Shown here piece by piece: positions 49,696 through 56,083 of a stretch of 56,083 nucleotides of DNA. A model generated the notes under the pieces. The model was not told the origin of the DNA. It saw only the letters and a program-made list of their open reading frames with translations, and made no database searches. Position 1 is the first letter of the stretch. Every line of letters begins with the position of its first letter. Source of the stretch: Planctomycetota bacterium (GTDB lineage Bacteria > Planctomycetota > Planctomycetia > Gemmatales > Gemmataceae); contig JACPPF010000007.1 in NCBI GenBank assembly GCA_016191165.1, positions 1 to 56,083 on the forward strand, given 5' to 3'. Both the position numbers and the translations under genes were made by a program.

Positions 49696-49835
49696 GTTTA
49701 GCCGCGATACCGTTCGTAAAGCGGAGCGATACCAGCCCCACGCGCAAGCGTGGGGATTCGGGCAGCCTCCCAAAACCCCTAGCTTGTGCTGGGGGCTGGT
49801 CAGGTAACCTTCGACGAACGGTATCGCGGCTAAAC
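49696..49835. mobile_element. 140-bp MITE-like element, copy C (intact)
   Basis: Perfect 22-bp inverted ends (outermost GTTTAGCCGCGATACCG...) enclose two hairpins, ACCAGCCCCACGCGC...GCGTGGGG and CCCCTAGCTTGTGCTGGGGG, the latter ending GGCTGGT. It has no coding capacity. It lies in the 359-bp gap between divergent genes; the remainder (49,836-50,016) shows no gene. Confidence 0.88.
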
Positions 49836-50016
49836 GCGTCGAACCCATCGCATGCGTTTCATTTTCCGAAATCCCGGGCGGCGTACAAGGGGGAAAGCAA
49901 CAATGTGGGACGCCGGGGGGTTGGCCTGGAAAATCCCGGCTGAACCCGTTACAAGATTTCCTCGATGCTCGGGCGCCGGATCGCGGCGCTGTGTCATTCA
50001 ACGGGAGAGTTCTCGG

Positions 50017-51516
50017 ATGTTCAAAAAAGCTGCGCGAATTGCCTCGGTTTTCATCTTGATCGGAATGGGCGTATTCTGCGCCGATCCCACGACCTCCCAG
50101 GAGGCGGTGCCGCCGCCGATCCAGGTCCAGCCGGCGCCGCTGGCATCCACGTCCGGGAGCGAGGTTCCCAAGGGCGTGGAAGTGCTGGCGCGTGGGCCGG
50201 TGCATGAGGCATTCGCGTCGCCGTTGACCGAGCCGAAGGCGACGCCCGTACTCGCCAAGAAGCCGCCGCAGCCCATTGAAGAGATGCCGCCGGAAGACAG
50301 GCCGGAAGGGGACGCGGTGTGGATCGGCGGGTACTGGGCCTGGGATGACGATCGCGCCGATTTCCTCTGGGTCAGCGGTTGCTGGCGCGTTCGTCCCGCC
50401 GGCAAGGAATGGGTTCCGGGGTACTGGCGCGCCAATGCCGCCAACTGGCAGTGGGTCTCGGGGTTCTGGACGGCGGCGCAGGAGGACTATCGCCAGGGCG
50501 TCACTTATTATCCCGAGCCCCCCGCCCCGCCCAACATCGCCCCGCCAGGGGAGCCGCCCCAGGCCGATGCCTTTTACATTCCCGGTTACTGGATGTGGAG
50601 CGGCACACGCTATGCCTGGCGCGCGGGCTACTGGGCGCGCGTGCGCCCCGGTCACATCTATGTCTCGTCTCACTATCGCTGGACGCCCAGCGGCTACGTC
50701 TTCGTTTCCGGTTATTGGGATTATGCCGTCTCGCGCCGCGGCGTGCTATATGCGCCGATCACCGTCAACATCGGCCTGGTCGGGCCTCGCTATGTGTACA
50801 CGCCGTACTATGCCGTGCGCGACACGATCGTGCTGGATACGCTGTTTGTCCGCCCAGCGTTCGGGGCCTATTATTTTGGCGACTACTATGGCCCGCGCTA
50901 TGTCTCGATTGGCTTTGAACCGGTGGTCGTGTTCGCCCGGCGTCGGCACGATCCGATCATTGCCTATGAACGGTATGTCTATCGCGACAATCCGCGCTGG
51001 CTGGACACGCGCGTGACGCTGGTGATCGAACGCAACGCCGGCCGGGCGCCGGTGCCGCCGCGCACTCTGGTACAGCAAACGACGATCATTCAGAAAAATG
51101 TCACGATCAACAATGTGACCAAGGTGACGAACGTGACGAATGTGCTCGCGCCGACGAGGACGGTCGTCGCCGCCAGCGGAGGCAAGAGCGTGCCGCTCAG
51201 CACAGCCGCCCGCGTCCAGGTGCGCAACAACACCCAGGTCGCCCAGCGAACGCTCGCCGCGGAACGCCAAAAGTTGGAAACGGGACGAGGCGCGGGCACG
51301 CCGCTCACCCGGCCGCAATCCACCGCGCTCAAGGTCCCCGCCACCACGCCCCGCACAGGCGTCAAAGGCGGCAACGTCACCCTGCCAAAAACGAAGATCA
51401 CCGACCGCGGGCGCGATCCGTTCACCACCAGGGACCGCCCCGGCATCGGCACGACCCCACGCGACAAGGGCAAGGGCGGCCCCATCCCACTGCCCAAGAA
51501 AAAGAAAAAGCTCTAA
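50017..51516 (+). CDS. Exported YXWGXW-repeat protein
   Basis: 499 residues from ATG 50,017 (MFKKAARIASVFILIGMGVF, signal peptide), with GGGAG about ten bases upstream; a 55-codon upstream extension is not signal-like. After a Pro-rich stretch (about 30-90) the centre has repeated aromatic motifs WIGGYW, WVSGCW, WVPGYW, WVSGFW, IPGYW and FVSGYW (about 105-245), the pattern of YXWGXW-repeat proteins. Tyr-rich strands follow, then an Asn/Thr/Val-rich segment (TIIQKNVTINNVTKVTNV) and a Lys/Arg/Pro-rich tail ending PLPKKKKKL. A surface or matrix role is plausible; activity is unknown. Confidence 0.82.
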   Translation: MFKKAARIASVFILIGMGVFCADPTTSQEAVPPPIQVQPAPLASTSGSEVPKGVEVLARGPVHEAFASPLTEPKATPVLAKKPPQPIEEMPPEDRPEGDAVWIGGYWAWDDDRADFLWVSGCWRVRPAGKEWVPGYWRANAANWQWVSGFWTAAQEDYRQGVTYYPEPPAPPNIAPPGEPPQADAFYIPGYWMWSGTRYAWRAGYWARVRPGHIYVSSHYRWTPSGYVFVSGYWDYAVSRRGVLYAPITVNIGLVGPRYVYTPYYAVRDTIVLDTLFVRPAFGAYYFGDYYGPRYVSIGFEPVVVFARRRHDPIIAYERYVYRDNPRWLDTRVTLVIERNAGRAPVPPRTLVQQTTIIQKNVTINNVTKVTNVTNVLAPTRTVVAASGGKSVPLSTAARVQVRNNTQVAQRTLAAERQKLETGRGAGTPLTRPQSTALKVPATTPRTGVKGGNVTLPKTKITDRGRDPFTTRDRPGIGTTPRDKGKGGPIPLPKKKKKL

Positions 51517-51542
51517 CGCGATGCCCTCATGCCATTGCGACT

Positions 51543-51765
51543 ACCAGCCCCCGGCGCTAGCCGGGGGGTGAAGCGACCTTGCTAACACCAGCCCCCGGCG
51601 CTAGCCGGGGGGTGAAGCGACCTTGTTAACACCAGCCCCCGGCGCTAGCCGGGGGGTGAAGCGACCTTGTTAACACCGGGGGGTGAAGCGACCTTGTTAA
51701 CACCAGCCCCCGGCGCTAGCCGGGGGGTGAAGCGGCCCTTACCCCCCGGCTAGCGCCGGGGGGCT
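51543..51765. repeat. 44-bp tandem repeat array ending in an inverted half unit
   Basis: Units start at 51,543, 51,587 and 51,631 (each 44 bp, ACCAGCCCCCGGCGCTAGCC then GGGGGGTGAAGCGACCTTG(C/T)TAAC). A fourth at 51,675 has lost 17 bp, and a fifth begins at 51,702. The array closes with CCCCCCGGCTAGCGCCGGGG, the reverse complement of the unit core, so the last copies can fold into a long hairpin. The only difference between units 1 and 2/3 is C/T near the end, indicating recent duplication. Confidence 0.92.
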
Positions 51766-51774
51766 AGTAAAACT

Positions 51775-51987
51775 TTAACGCTTTGCGACCGCCGCACACA
51801 ATTCGCACGCCCCGCAAACTTCGCAATCCCGTTTTTTGTTGCGATTCCTTGACCGGGTAATATCGAAAGCACCTATCTGATCCATGCACGGCACAGAGTC
51901 GGCATAGATTCGGCTGCTTTTCCACACTTCTTCACTCCCGTCACTTTCCCAACGCGCCGATGTTAGGCATATTGGTGGTGAGTCCAA
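51775..51987 (-). CDS. Possible small Cys-motif protein
   Basis: 70 codons from TTG 51,987, or about 36 from an internal ATG (MDQIGAFDITRSRNRNKKR). It ends DCEVCGACELCAAVAKR, with four Cys spaced CX2CX2C and further, a possible metal site. Base use is AT-richer than in neighbours. The ribosome binding site is not evident. It may be a small protein or a fragment; confidence is low. The 550-bp stretch 51,517-52,066 otherwise holds only the tandem array. Confidence 0.3.
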   Translation of the reverse strand: MDSPPICLTSARWESDGSEEVWKSSRIYADSVPCMDQIGAFDITRSRNRNKKRDCEVCGACELCAAVAKR

Positions 51988-52066
51988 ATCACTCGTTGTC
52001 GATCCAAACCTGGCGGGCGTGTCCGTAGGGGAAAACCGGATCGGCGTGTATTACCAAGGAGAAGGC

Positions 52067-53122
52067 ATGGTGTGCCAACCTGTTCGTCTTGCTCTGTTGA
52101 TTGGCGCCATTACCGCCGTGGCGGTTTCGCCCGTAAGGGCCAGTTTCCGGGCGCCTCGATGCTGTGACCCCTGTGGCCCGTCGTCCAGTGCGACAGCCCC
52201 CGCGTTCCGCTCTGTTACTTGCACGGAGTGGGTGCGCGAAACGTTTACGACGACCCGCAAGGCTTACAAGATGGAGTGCCGTACCGAAGCCTACAGCACC
52301 TTCCGTTGTGAGCGCGTCCCGGTCTGCAAAGACGTGACCGTGACGGTCATGAAACGCGTTCCCGTCTGGACCGAACAGGAACGCAAGGTCTGCTGCAACG
52401 TCACCGTCTATGAAGACCGCGTTGTCAACAAGACCACCCACAAGTATGTCCAGCAAACCGTCATGAAGAAGCAGCTCGTCCGGCTCGGCCACTGGGAATG
52501 CCGGGAAGTTCAGCCAATCTTCAGCGGCTTCGGCGGCGGACTCGGCGGCGGCATCCTCGGCGGCCACGGGCATCACGGCTGCAGAGATAACTGCGGCAAA
52601 GCCTGCGGCAACCCGTGCCCGACCACGAACGCCTGCGACAACGCTTGCCGTCCCGCCCGCACTCGCAAAGTCTGGGTTCGTTGCCCAGAGTACAAAGAGT
52701 GCCCGGTGACCGTCTGCAAGAAAGTTTGCGTCACGGAACCCGTGAAGTGCAAGGTCGCGGTTTGCAAGCAGGAATGGAAAGTGACCAAGGTCAAGGTCTG
52801 CACGATGCAATGCGTCGCCGAGAAGGTCGTTCGCAAGTGCACCGTGTGGGAAACTCGCAAGGTTGAATGCAAGGGCACCCGTACGGTTCGCGTCTGCGTC
52901 CCCTACGATCAGACCGTGACTTGCACCAAGCTGGTTCCCAAGACGGTGACCCGTCAAGTTCCCTGCACCCCGGCTCGCGCCGATGCGTGCAGCAACGCTT
53001 GCACGACCAGCCGTGATTGCTGCGAATCGCGTCTGCGTGGCTTCTTCCGGAACGCCGGTCATCGCCTGCGTTGCAACGCCGACTGCGGAAGCTCCTGCCG
53101 CAGCTCGTCCTGCTGCAAGTAA
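52067..53122 (+). CDS. Cys-rich YTV-type planctomycete surface protein
   Basis: 351 residues from ATG 52,067, with a strong AAGGAG site six to seven bases upstream and a signal peptide (VRLALLIGAITAVAVSPVRA). About 39 residues are Cys, often in the repeated pattern Cys-x-x-x-Val/Thr (VCKDVTVTVMKRVPVW, VCKKVCVTEPVKCKVAVC, CTVWETRKVEC), consistent with the YTV domain of planctomycete cell-envelope proteins. A Gly/His-rich spacer (FGGGLGGGILGGHGHHG) at about 165-182 splits it into two halves. It is probably a disulfide-linked envelope component. A strong terminator follows, fitting a highly expressed single gene. Confidence 0.88.
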   Translation: MVCQPVRLALLIGAITAVAVSPVRASFRAPRCCDPCGPSSSATAPAFRSVTCTEWVRETFTTTRKAYKMECRTEAYSTFRCERVPVCKDVTVTVMKRVPVWTEQERKVCCNVTVYEDRVVNKTTHKYVQQTVMKKQLVRLGHWECREVQPIFSGFGGGLGGGILGGHGHHGCRDNCGKACGNPCPTTNACDNACRPARTRKVWVRCPEYKECPVTVCKKVCVTEPVKCKVAVCKQEWKVTKVKVCTMQCVAEKVVRKCTVWETRKVECKGTRTVRVCVPYDQTVTCTKLVPKTVTRQVPCTPARADACSNACTTSRDCCESRLRGFFRNAGHRLRCNADCGSSCRSSSCCK

Positions 53123-53146
53123 GTGATCCCCAAGCGGTCGGATACG

Positions 53147-53183
53147 AAAGACCTCGTCACCCCAGGTGGCGAGGTCTTTTTTT
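53147..53183 (+). terminator. Strong Rho-independent terminator of the YTV gene
   Basis: AAAGACCTCGTCACC and GGTGGCGAGGTCTTT form a 15-bp stem with one G-U pair and a CCCA loop (T-rich), ending in a run of seven T. It is the clearest intrinsic terminator in the window and also lies downstream of the convergent gene at 53,203. Confidence 0.92.
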
Positions 53184-53202
53184 GTCTTCGCCGCTTGCGG
53201 CA

Positions 53203-54642
53203 TCAGGGGCGTTCGAGTTCGACCGGCGGGGCGATGCCGCGGTGCGCCGGGTTCCAGAGTTGGAAGCCGAGGTCGGTTCCCTTGGCGAGCGGATTGGCGC
53301 GATCCAGCTTGCCGCCGTCGTCCGCCTTGTCCAGGCCGACCGAATAGACCACCGCCCCCGTCGGCGTGATGCGCCAGCGCAGCGGCTTGCCGTCGTAGGG
53401 GTCCATCGGCAGTTCCAACAGCAGCGTCTCAGCGCGCAACTCCTTCAACGTGGCCGGCCATTTTCCATGCCGCAGGCAATAGCGCTCCGCCGCCAGCGCC
53501 GCCACCGCGCAGCGCAGGTTGGCCTGGGTGCGCCGCGCCGCCTCCGCCACCTTGGCGGCCGCCGGCATCAACATGCGGATCGAAAAGTTCCGGGTTTGCC
53601 GAATCTTCGCCTCGGCCCGCGCCAAGGCGTCAACGCGCTCCACTTCGGGAAGCTGACTGGCGGCGACGTACTCGTTCATCAAGCGAAGATGTTCGGGCTC
53701 CCCGCGCAGAATGATGCCGGAGAACAAATCCAACAGCCGTTCCTGAGCGCCGCCAGGACCTGCTTGCTGCATCGTTCGTGCGACGGATATTTCGCCCGCC
53801 CGAACACCCTCAAAGAATCGATGCGTGCCGGCGCGTTCGCCGCGCATCCCGAAATAGAGCGTGTTGGCCTCGACTTCCGTCTCCAGCGCGGTTTGCAGTT
53901 GTACGAGTTCCGCCTCGCGCACCTTGCCCTGGCCGAGCAGACGTTCAATCGCCGCCACCGAGATGCCCTGCCCCGCGTTGCGCACCAGCTGCGAGATCAA
54001 AAACGGATGATCGTTGATCGCATGAGCCGCGTGAACCAGCGCCAGGCACGACTCGGCCGAGCCCTGAAGGGAAGGCTCCGTCTGCCCGCGCGCCATCGCG
54101 TCGCATTGCAACAAATGCACTACTTCACGCGTTTGCTGAATCCAGTCCAGCTTTATCTCGAATGGATTGACGACCGGCTCAATCGGGAATCGCCCGCGCG
54201 GCAAGTCCTTGAGCTTGCGCGCCTCCGCAAGGCAGGTCGGATCCAGCCCGGCAAACGCGACCTGCAACGCCTTGAGATTCTCCGCGCTCACCCGCGCGTT
54301 GTGCACCGCCAGTTCCTTGTCATTCACACCCTTCGCCCATCGCCCCCGGGGATTGAACGGCTTCGCCTTGAGCAGCCTGGCTACTTTGAGGATCTGCACG
54401 GCCGCATTCTGATCGTCCGGCGGCGGTTCGAGTTCAGCGATCAGGTCGGCCCAGCGCCAGTTGGGATCGTCCGCGTCCATCTCGGCATAAAGCGCTTCGA
54501 GTTCGCGGTCCGTCTGCCAGCCGGTGAGGAAATAGTAACCCACCAGCACGCCGAGCAAAAACAGCGTGATACCCGCGAGCCATTTCCAGCGCCGTTTCCT
54601 GCGCGGCGGCGCTTCCATGGGTGGCGTCGATGGGGTTTGCAT
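53203..54642 (-). CDS. Membrane-anchored protein of unknown function, paralogue 1
   Basis: 479 residues from ATG 54,642 (MQTPSTPPMEAPPRRKRRWK). A single membrane segment (about 21-42, WLAGITLFLLGVLVGYYFL) precedes a large outer part, mostly helical. The C-terminal block LRCAVAALAAERYCLRHGKW then PATLKEL, LPMDPYDGKPLRWR and VYSVGLDKADDGG resembles text found near the ends of many planctomycete exported proteins with a pseudopilin-like C-terminal module. The same blocks recur in the next gene upstream, so the two are tandem duplicates. No catalytic motif is recognised. Confidence 0.8.
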   Translation of the reverse strand: MQTPSTPPMEAPPRRKRRWKWLAGITLFLLGVLVGYYFLTGWQTDRELEALYAEMDADDPNWRWADLIAELEPPPDDQNAAVQILKVARLLKAKPFNPRGRWAKGVNDKELAVHNARVSAENLKALQVAFAGLDPTCLAEARKLKDLPRGRFPIEPVVNPFEIKLDWIQQTREVVHLLQCDAMARGQTEPSLQGSAESCLALVHAAHAINDHPFLISQLVRNAGQGISVAAIERLLGQGKVREAELVQLQTALETEVEANTLYFGMRGERAGTHRFFEGVRAGEISVARTMQQAGPGGAQERLLDLFSGIILRGEPEHLRLMNEYVAASQLPEVERVDALARAEAKIRQTRNFSIRMLMPAAAKVAEAARRTQANLRCAVAALAAERYCLRHGKWPATLKELRAETLLLELPMDPYDGKPLRWRITPTGAVVYSVGLDKADDGGKLDRANPLAKGTDLGFQLWNPAHRGIAPPVELERP

Positions 54643-54654
54643 GAGATTCTCCCC

Positions 54655-54723
54655 GCCGTTTGCGGCATAGCGTTCGCGTGGCGCCGCGCGGGCGCTGAAC
54701 CGCAAAGGCGCTTAGGCGAGCGG
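54655..54723. repeat. Palindromic repeat, AGCGTTCGC family, copy 4
   Basis: GCCGTTTGCGGCATAGCG and TTCGCGTGGCGCCGCGCGG are followed by GCGCTGAACCGC, then AGGCGAGCGG, a piece like the GTTTAGCCGC family. It appears to be a composite of two families, directly before paralogue 1. Confidence 0.6.
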
Positions 54724-54736
54724 TCGGTATTAACTT

Positions 54737-54802
54737 ACCAGCCCGGAGCGCAAGCGACGGGGCAGATGTCCGCTGGATCCGTCGCTTGCGCTCCGGGCTG
54801 GT
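54737..54802. repeat. Palindrome, ACCAGCCCGGAGCG family, copy 2 (perfect 24-bp arms)
   Basis: ACCAGCCCGGAGCGCAAGCG then ACGG at 54,737-54,760 is exactly complementary to 54,779-54,802. It lies between the two co-oriented paralogues, as copy 1 lies between co-oriented genes. Confidence 0.88.
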
Positions 54803-54828
54803 GGGGATATATTTTCCTGCCGCTCGCC

Positions 54829-56083
54829 TTATTGCTCCACTTCCGGCATCGCGATCGGCGGCAGCGGGGCGCCGCGGCGTTTGTTGGGGTCCCACATGCG
54901 GAACCCGATGTCCACGCCTGGCGCCGCCGCGCGACTGCGATCGACATTTCCCTGGTTGTCCGCCTTGTCGAGACCGATGGAATAAATCACGATGCCGTCC
55001 TTGGTTCGCCGAAAACGCAACGGCAGGTTGTCCATCGGATCCATGGGAACGGCTCCGAGCAGCTTCTCCTGGACGAGCACATCGAGCGACTTCGGCCACT
55101 CGCCATGCCTGAGCCGATAGCGCTCGCACGCCAGCGCCGCGGCCACGGAGCGCAGCATGGCCTGGCTGCGGCATTCGGCGGTGTGAACCTTGGCAAGCCC
55201 CGGCGCGAGCAGTTTTGTGACGGAGCTCTTGGTTTTCTTGCGGTCCATTTCCCATTCAGCCAGCCTGGCGTGTCGCTCGTGGATGGGCAGCTTGGCAATC
55301 TCCACGCAACGGTTCATGAAGTGCAGGTGCTCGGGATAATCCTTGACCATCAAGATCGGGAAGGTGTCGATGAACCATTCATCGAAACCACGCCCGCCGC
55401 CACCGCCGCCGCGCGACATGCCCAACAGGCCGCCCAGCGATGCCTTGCCGGTGCGAACGTTCTCGAAAAGGTGATGGGTCCCTCCCCGTTCGCCGCGGAT
55501 GGCAATGAGCCACTGGTTGACCTGGCTCTCCTGTTCAAGGGCCGTCTGCATCTTGTGAAGCGCGTCCTCCGAGGGCGTCCCCTGCGCCAGCACGCGCTCG
55601 AGCGTGTCGCAACACATCGCGTGCAAAGCGATCCGGATCAACAGCGAGATCAAAAACAGGTCGTCCTGCATCGAACGCCCCGTGTTGAGGATCGCCCGGC
55701 ACGATCCCATGGCCGCATCGTCTTTTCGATCTTGCGCCAGCAGATAGGCATCGTGTTGAAGTAGATACCCGACGCCACGCGCATTCTGATGCTCGGGAAT
55801 GAGCGAGCTAATGAAGTCGTCGCTGTACTTGATAGGAAACCGCCCGCGCGGCATGTCCTTGAGCTTGCGAGCCTCGTCCAGGCCGCCGGGCAAAATCTTG
55901 GCGAAATCGACGCGGATGACGTTGATCTGTTGCGAGTTGAGCTGCGTGGTCGGCGTCAGTTTTTCAAATATTTGCTCAAAGTTCTTGGACGCACCCAGGT
56001 TGGCGACGCGGATCAGGCGGTAAACCTTGATGATTTGCAGCGCGGAGTTTTCCGCATCGGGAACCGTGGGCCGATCCGCCTCC
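54829..56083 (-). CDS. Membrane-anchored protein of unknown function, paralogue 2 (N-terminus beyond right edge)
   Basis: At least 417 residues; the frame is open to the right edge, where it reads ENSALQIIKVYRLIRV, matching NAAVQILKVARLLKA of paralogue 1. Further shared blocks are LDEARKLKDMPRGRFPI, AIRGERGGTHHLFENVRTG and the C-terminal ACERYRLRHGEWPKSLDVL, VPMDPMDNLPLRFR and IYSIGLDKADNQG. A Gly-rich stretch (MSRGGGGGGRG) is private to this copy. An internal TTG or ATG start at 55,893 is not needed. It is transcribed ahead of paralogue 1 with a palindrome between. Function is unknown. Confidence 0.8.
   Translation of the reverse strand, partial: EADRPTVPDAENSALQIIKVYRLIRVANLGASKNFEQIFEKLTPTTQLNSQQINVIRVDFAKILPGGLDEARKLKDMPRGRFPIKYSDDFISSLIPEHQNARGVGYLLQHDAYLLAQDRKDDAAMGSCRAILNTGRSMQDDLFLISLLIRIALHAMCCDTLERVLAQGTPSEDALHKMQTALEQESQVNQWLIAIRGERGGTHHLFENVRTGKASLGGLLGMSRGGGGGGRGFDEWFIDTFPILMVKDYPEHLHFMNRCVEIAKLPIHERHARLAEWEMDRKKTKSSVTKLLAPGLAKVHTAECRSQAMLRSVAAALACERYRLRHGEWPKSLDVLVQEKLLGAVPMDPMDNLPLRFRRTKDGIVIYSIGLDKADNQGNVDRSRAAAPGVDIGFRMWDPNKRRGAPLPPIAMPEVEQ

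Noticed and set aside
51543-51765. Tandem array as a CRISPR
   Set aside because: Units abut with no unique spacers and no cas genes are near.
1-56083. tRNA, rRNA or known riboswitches
   Set aside because: No cloverleaf, rRNA core or riboswitch consensus was recognised by eye on either strand.

Overview
The window looks like chromosomal DNA of a GC-rich planctomycete, most likely Gemmataceae-like. The case rests on gene families: a DUF1501 Tat protein next to a DUF1549/DUF1553 cytochrome protein, two exported proteins with the planctomycete LEDR N-terminal motif, a Cys-rich YTV-type surface protein, a Ser/Thr kinase fused to WD40 repeats, and many exported proteins without known function. No rRNA or tRNA gene is visible, so the placement is inference.

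Layout. 1-4,156: three minus-strand genes for exported proteins (LEDR/beta-helix protein cut by the left edge, SGNH/sialate-esterase-like protein, glycoside-hydrolase-like protein). 4,520-5,932: gdhA. 5,999-9,934: DUF1501 and DUF1549/1553 pair. 10,247-12,100: seven-heme cytochrome with TPRs. 12,174-21,015: SDR dehydrogenase, FMN reductase, rhomboid protease, coiled-coil membrane protein, guaB with an overlapping exported-protein gene, homoserine dehydrogenase and an exported protein. 21,088-25,806: recG, a heme-type sensor histidine kinase and mutM. 25,861-31,208: an accessory stretch in which a REP-associated (RAYT/Y1) transposase between palindromic arms precedes trpB, and a two-gene NotI-family restriction-modification system separates trpB from trpA. 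31,485-40,934: a LEDR/cyclophilin/Ig-like exoprotein, a DUF6065-like protein, a 1,281-residue WD40 kinase and a CgeB-type glycosyltransferase. 41,049-49,657: ThuA-like protein, methyltransferase, ABC permease, outer-membrane-like protein, prs, an Obg/DRG-like GTPase and an exported protein. 50,017-56,083: YXWGXW-repeat protein, a 44-bp tandem array, the YTV Cys-rich protein and two paralogous membrane-anchored proteins, the last cut by the right edge.

The strongest theme outside ordinary genes is a dense set of short palindromic repeats. One family (arms beginning GTTTAGCCGC) occurs about six times and brackets the RAYT transposase. A 140-bp element with inverted ends starting with the same GTTTAGCC occurs three times. 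Other palindromes (AGCGTTCGC core, ACCAGCCCGGAGCG, TCCGAGCCTGAGCG, CCCAGGG) fill the gaps between genes. One more family is inserted in frame inside three conserved genes (hom, trpA, thuA-like). Several genes take their stop codon or C-terminal tail from a repeat. Conserved metabolic genes (gdhA, guaB, hom, trpBA, prs) are scattered singly rather than in long operons.
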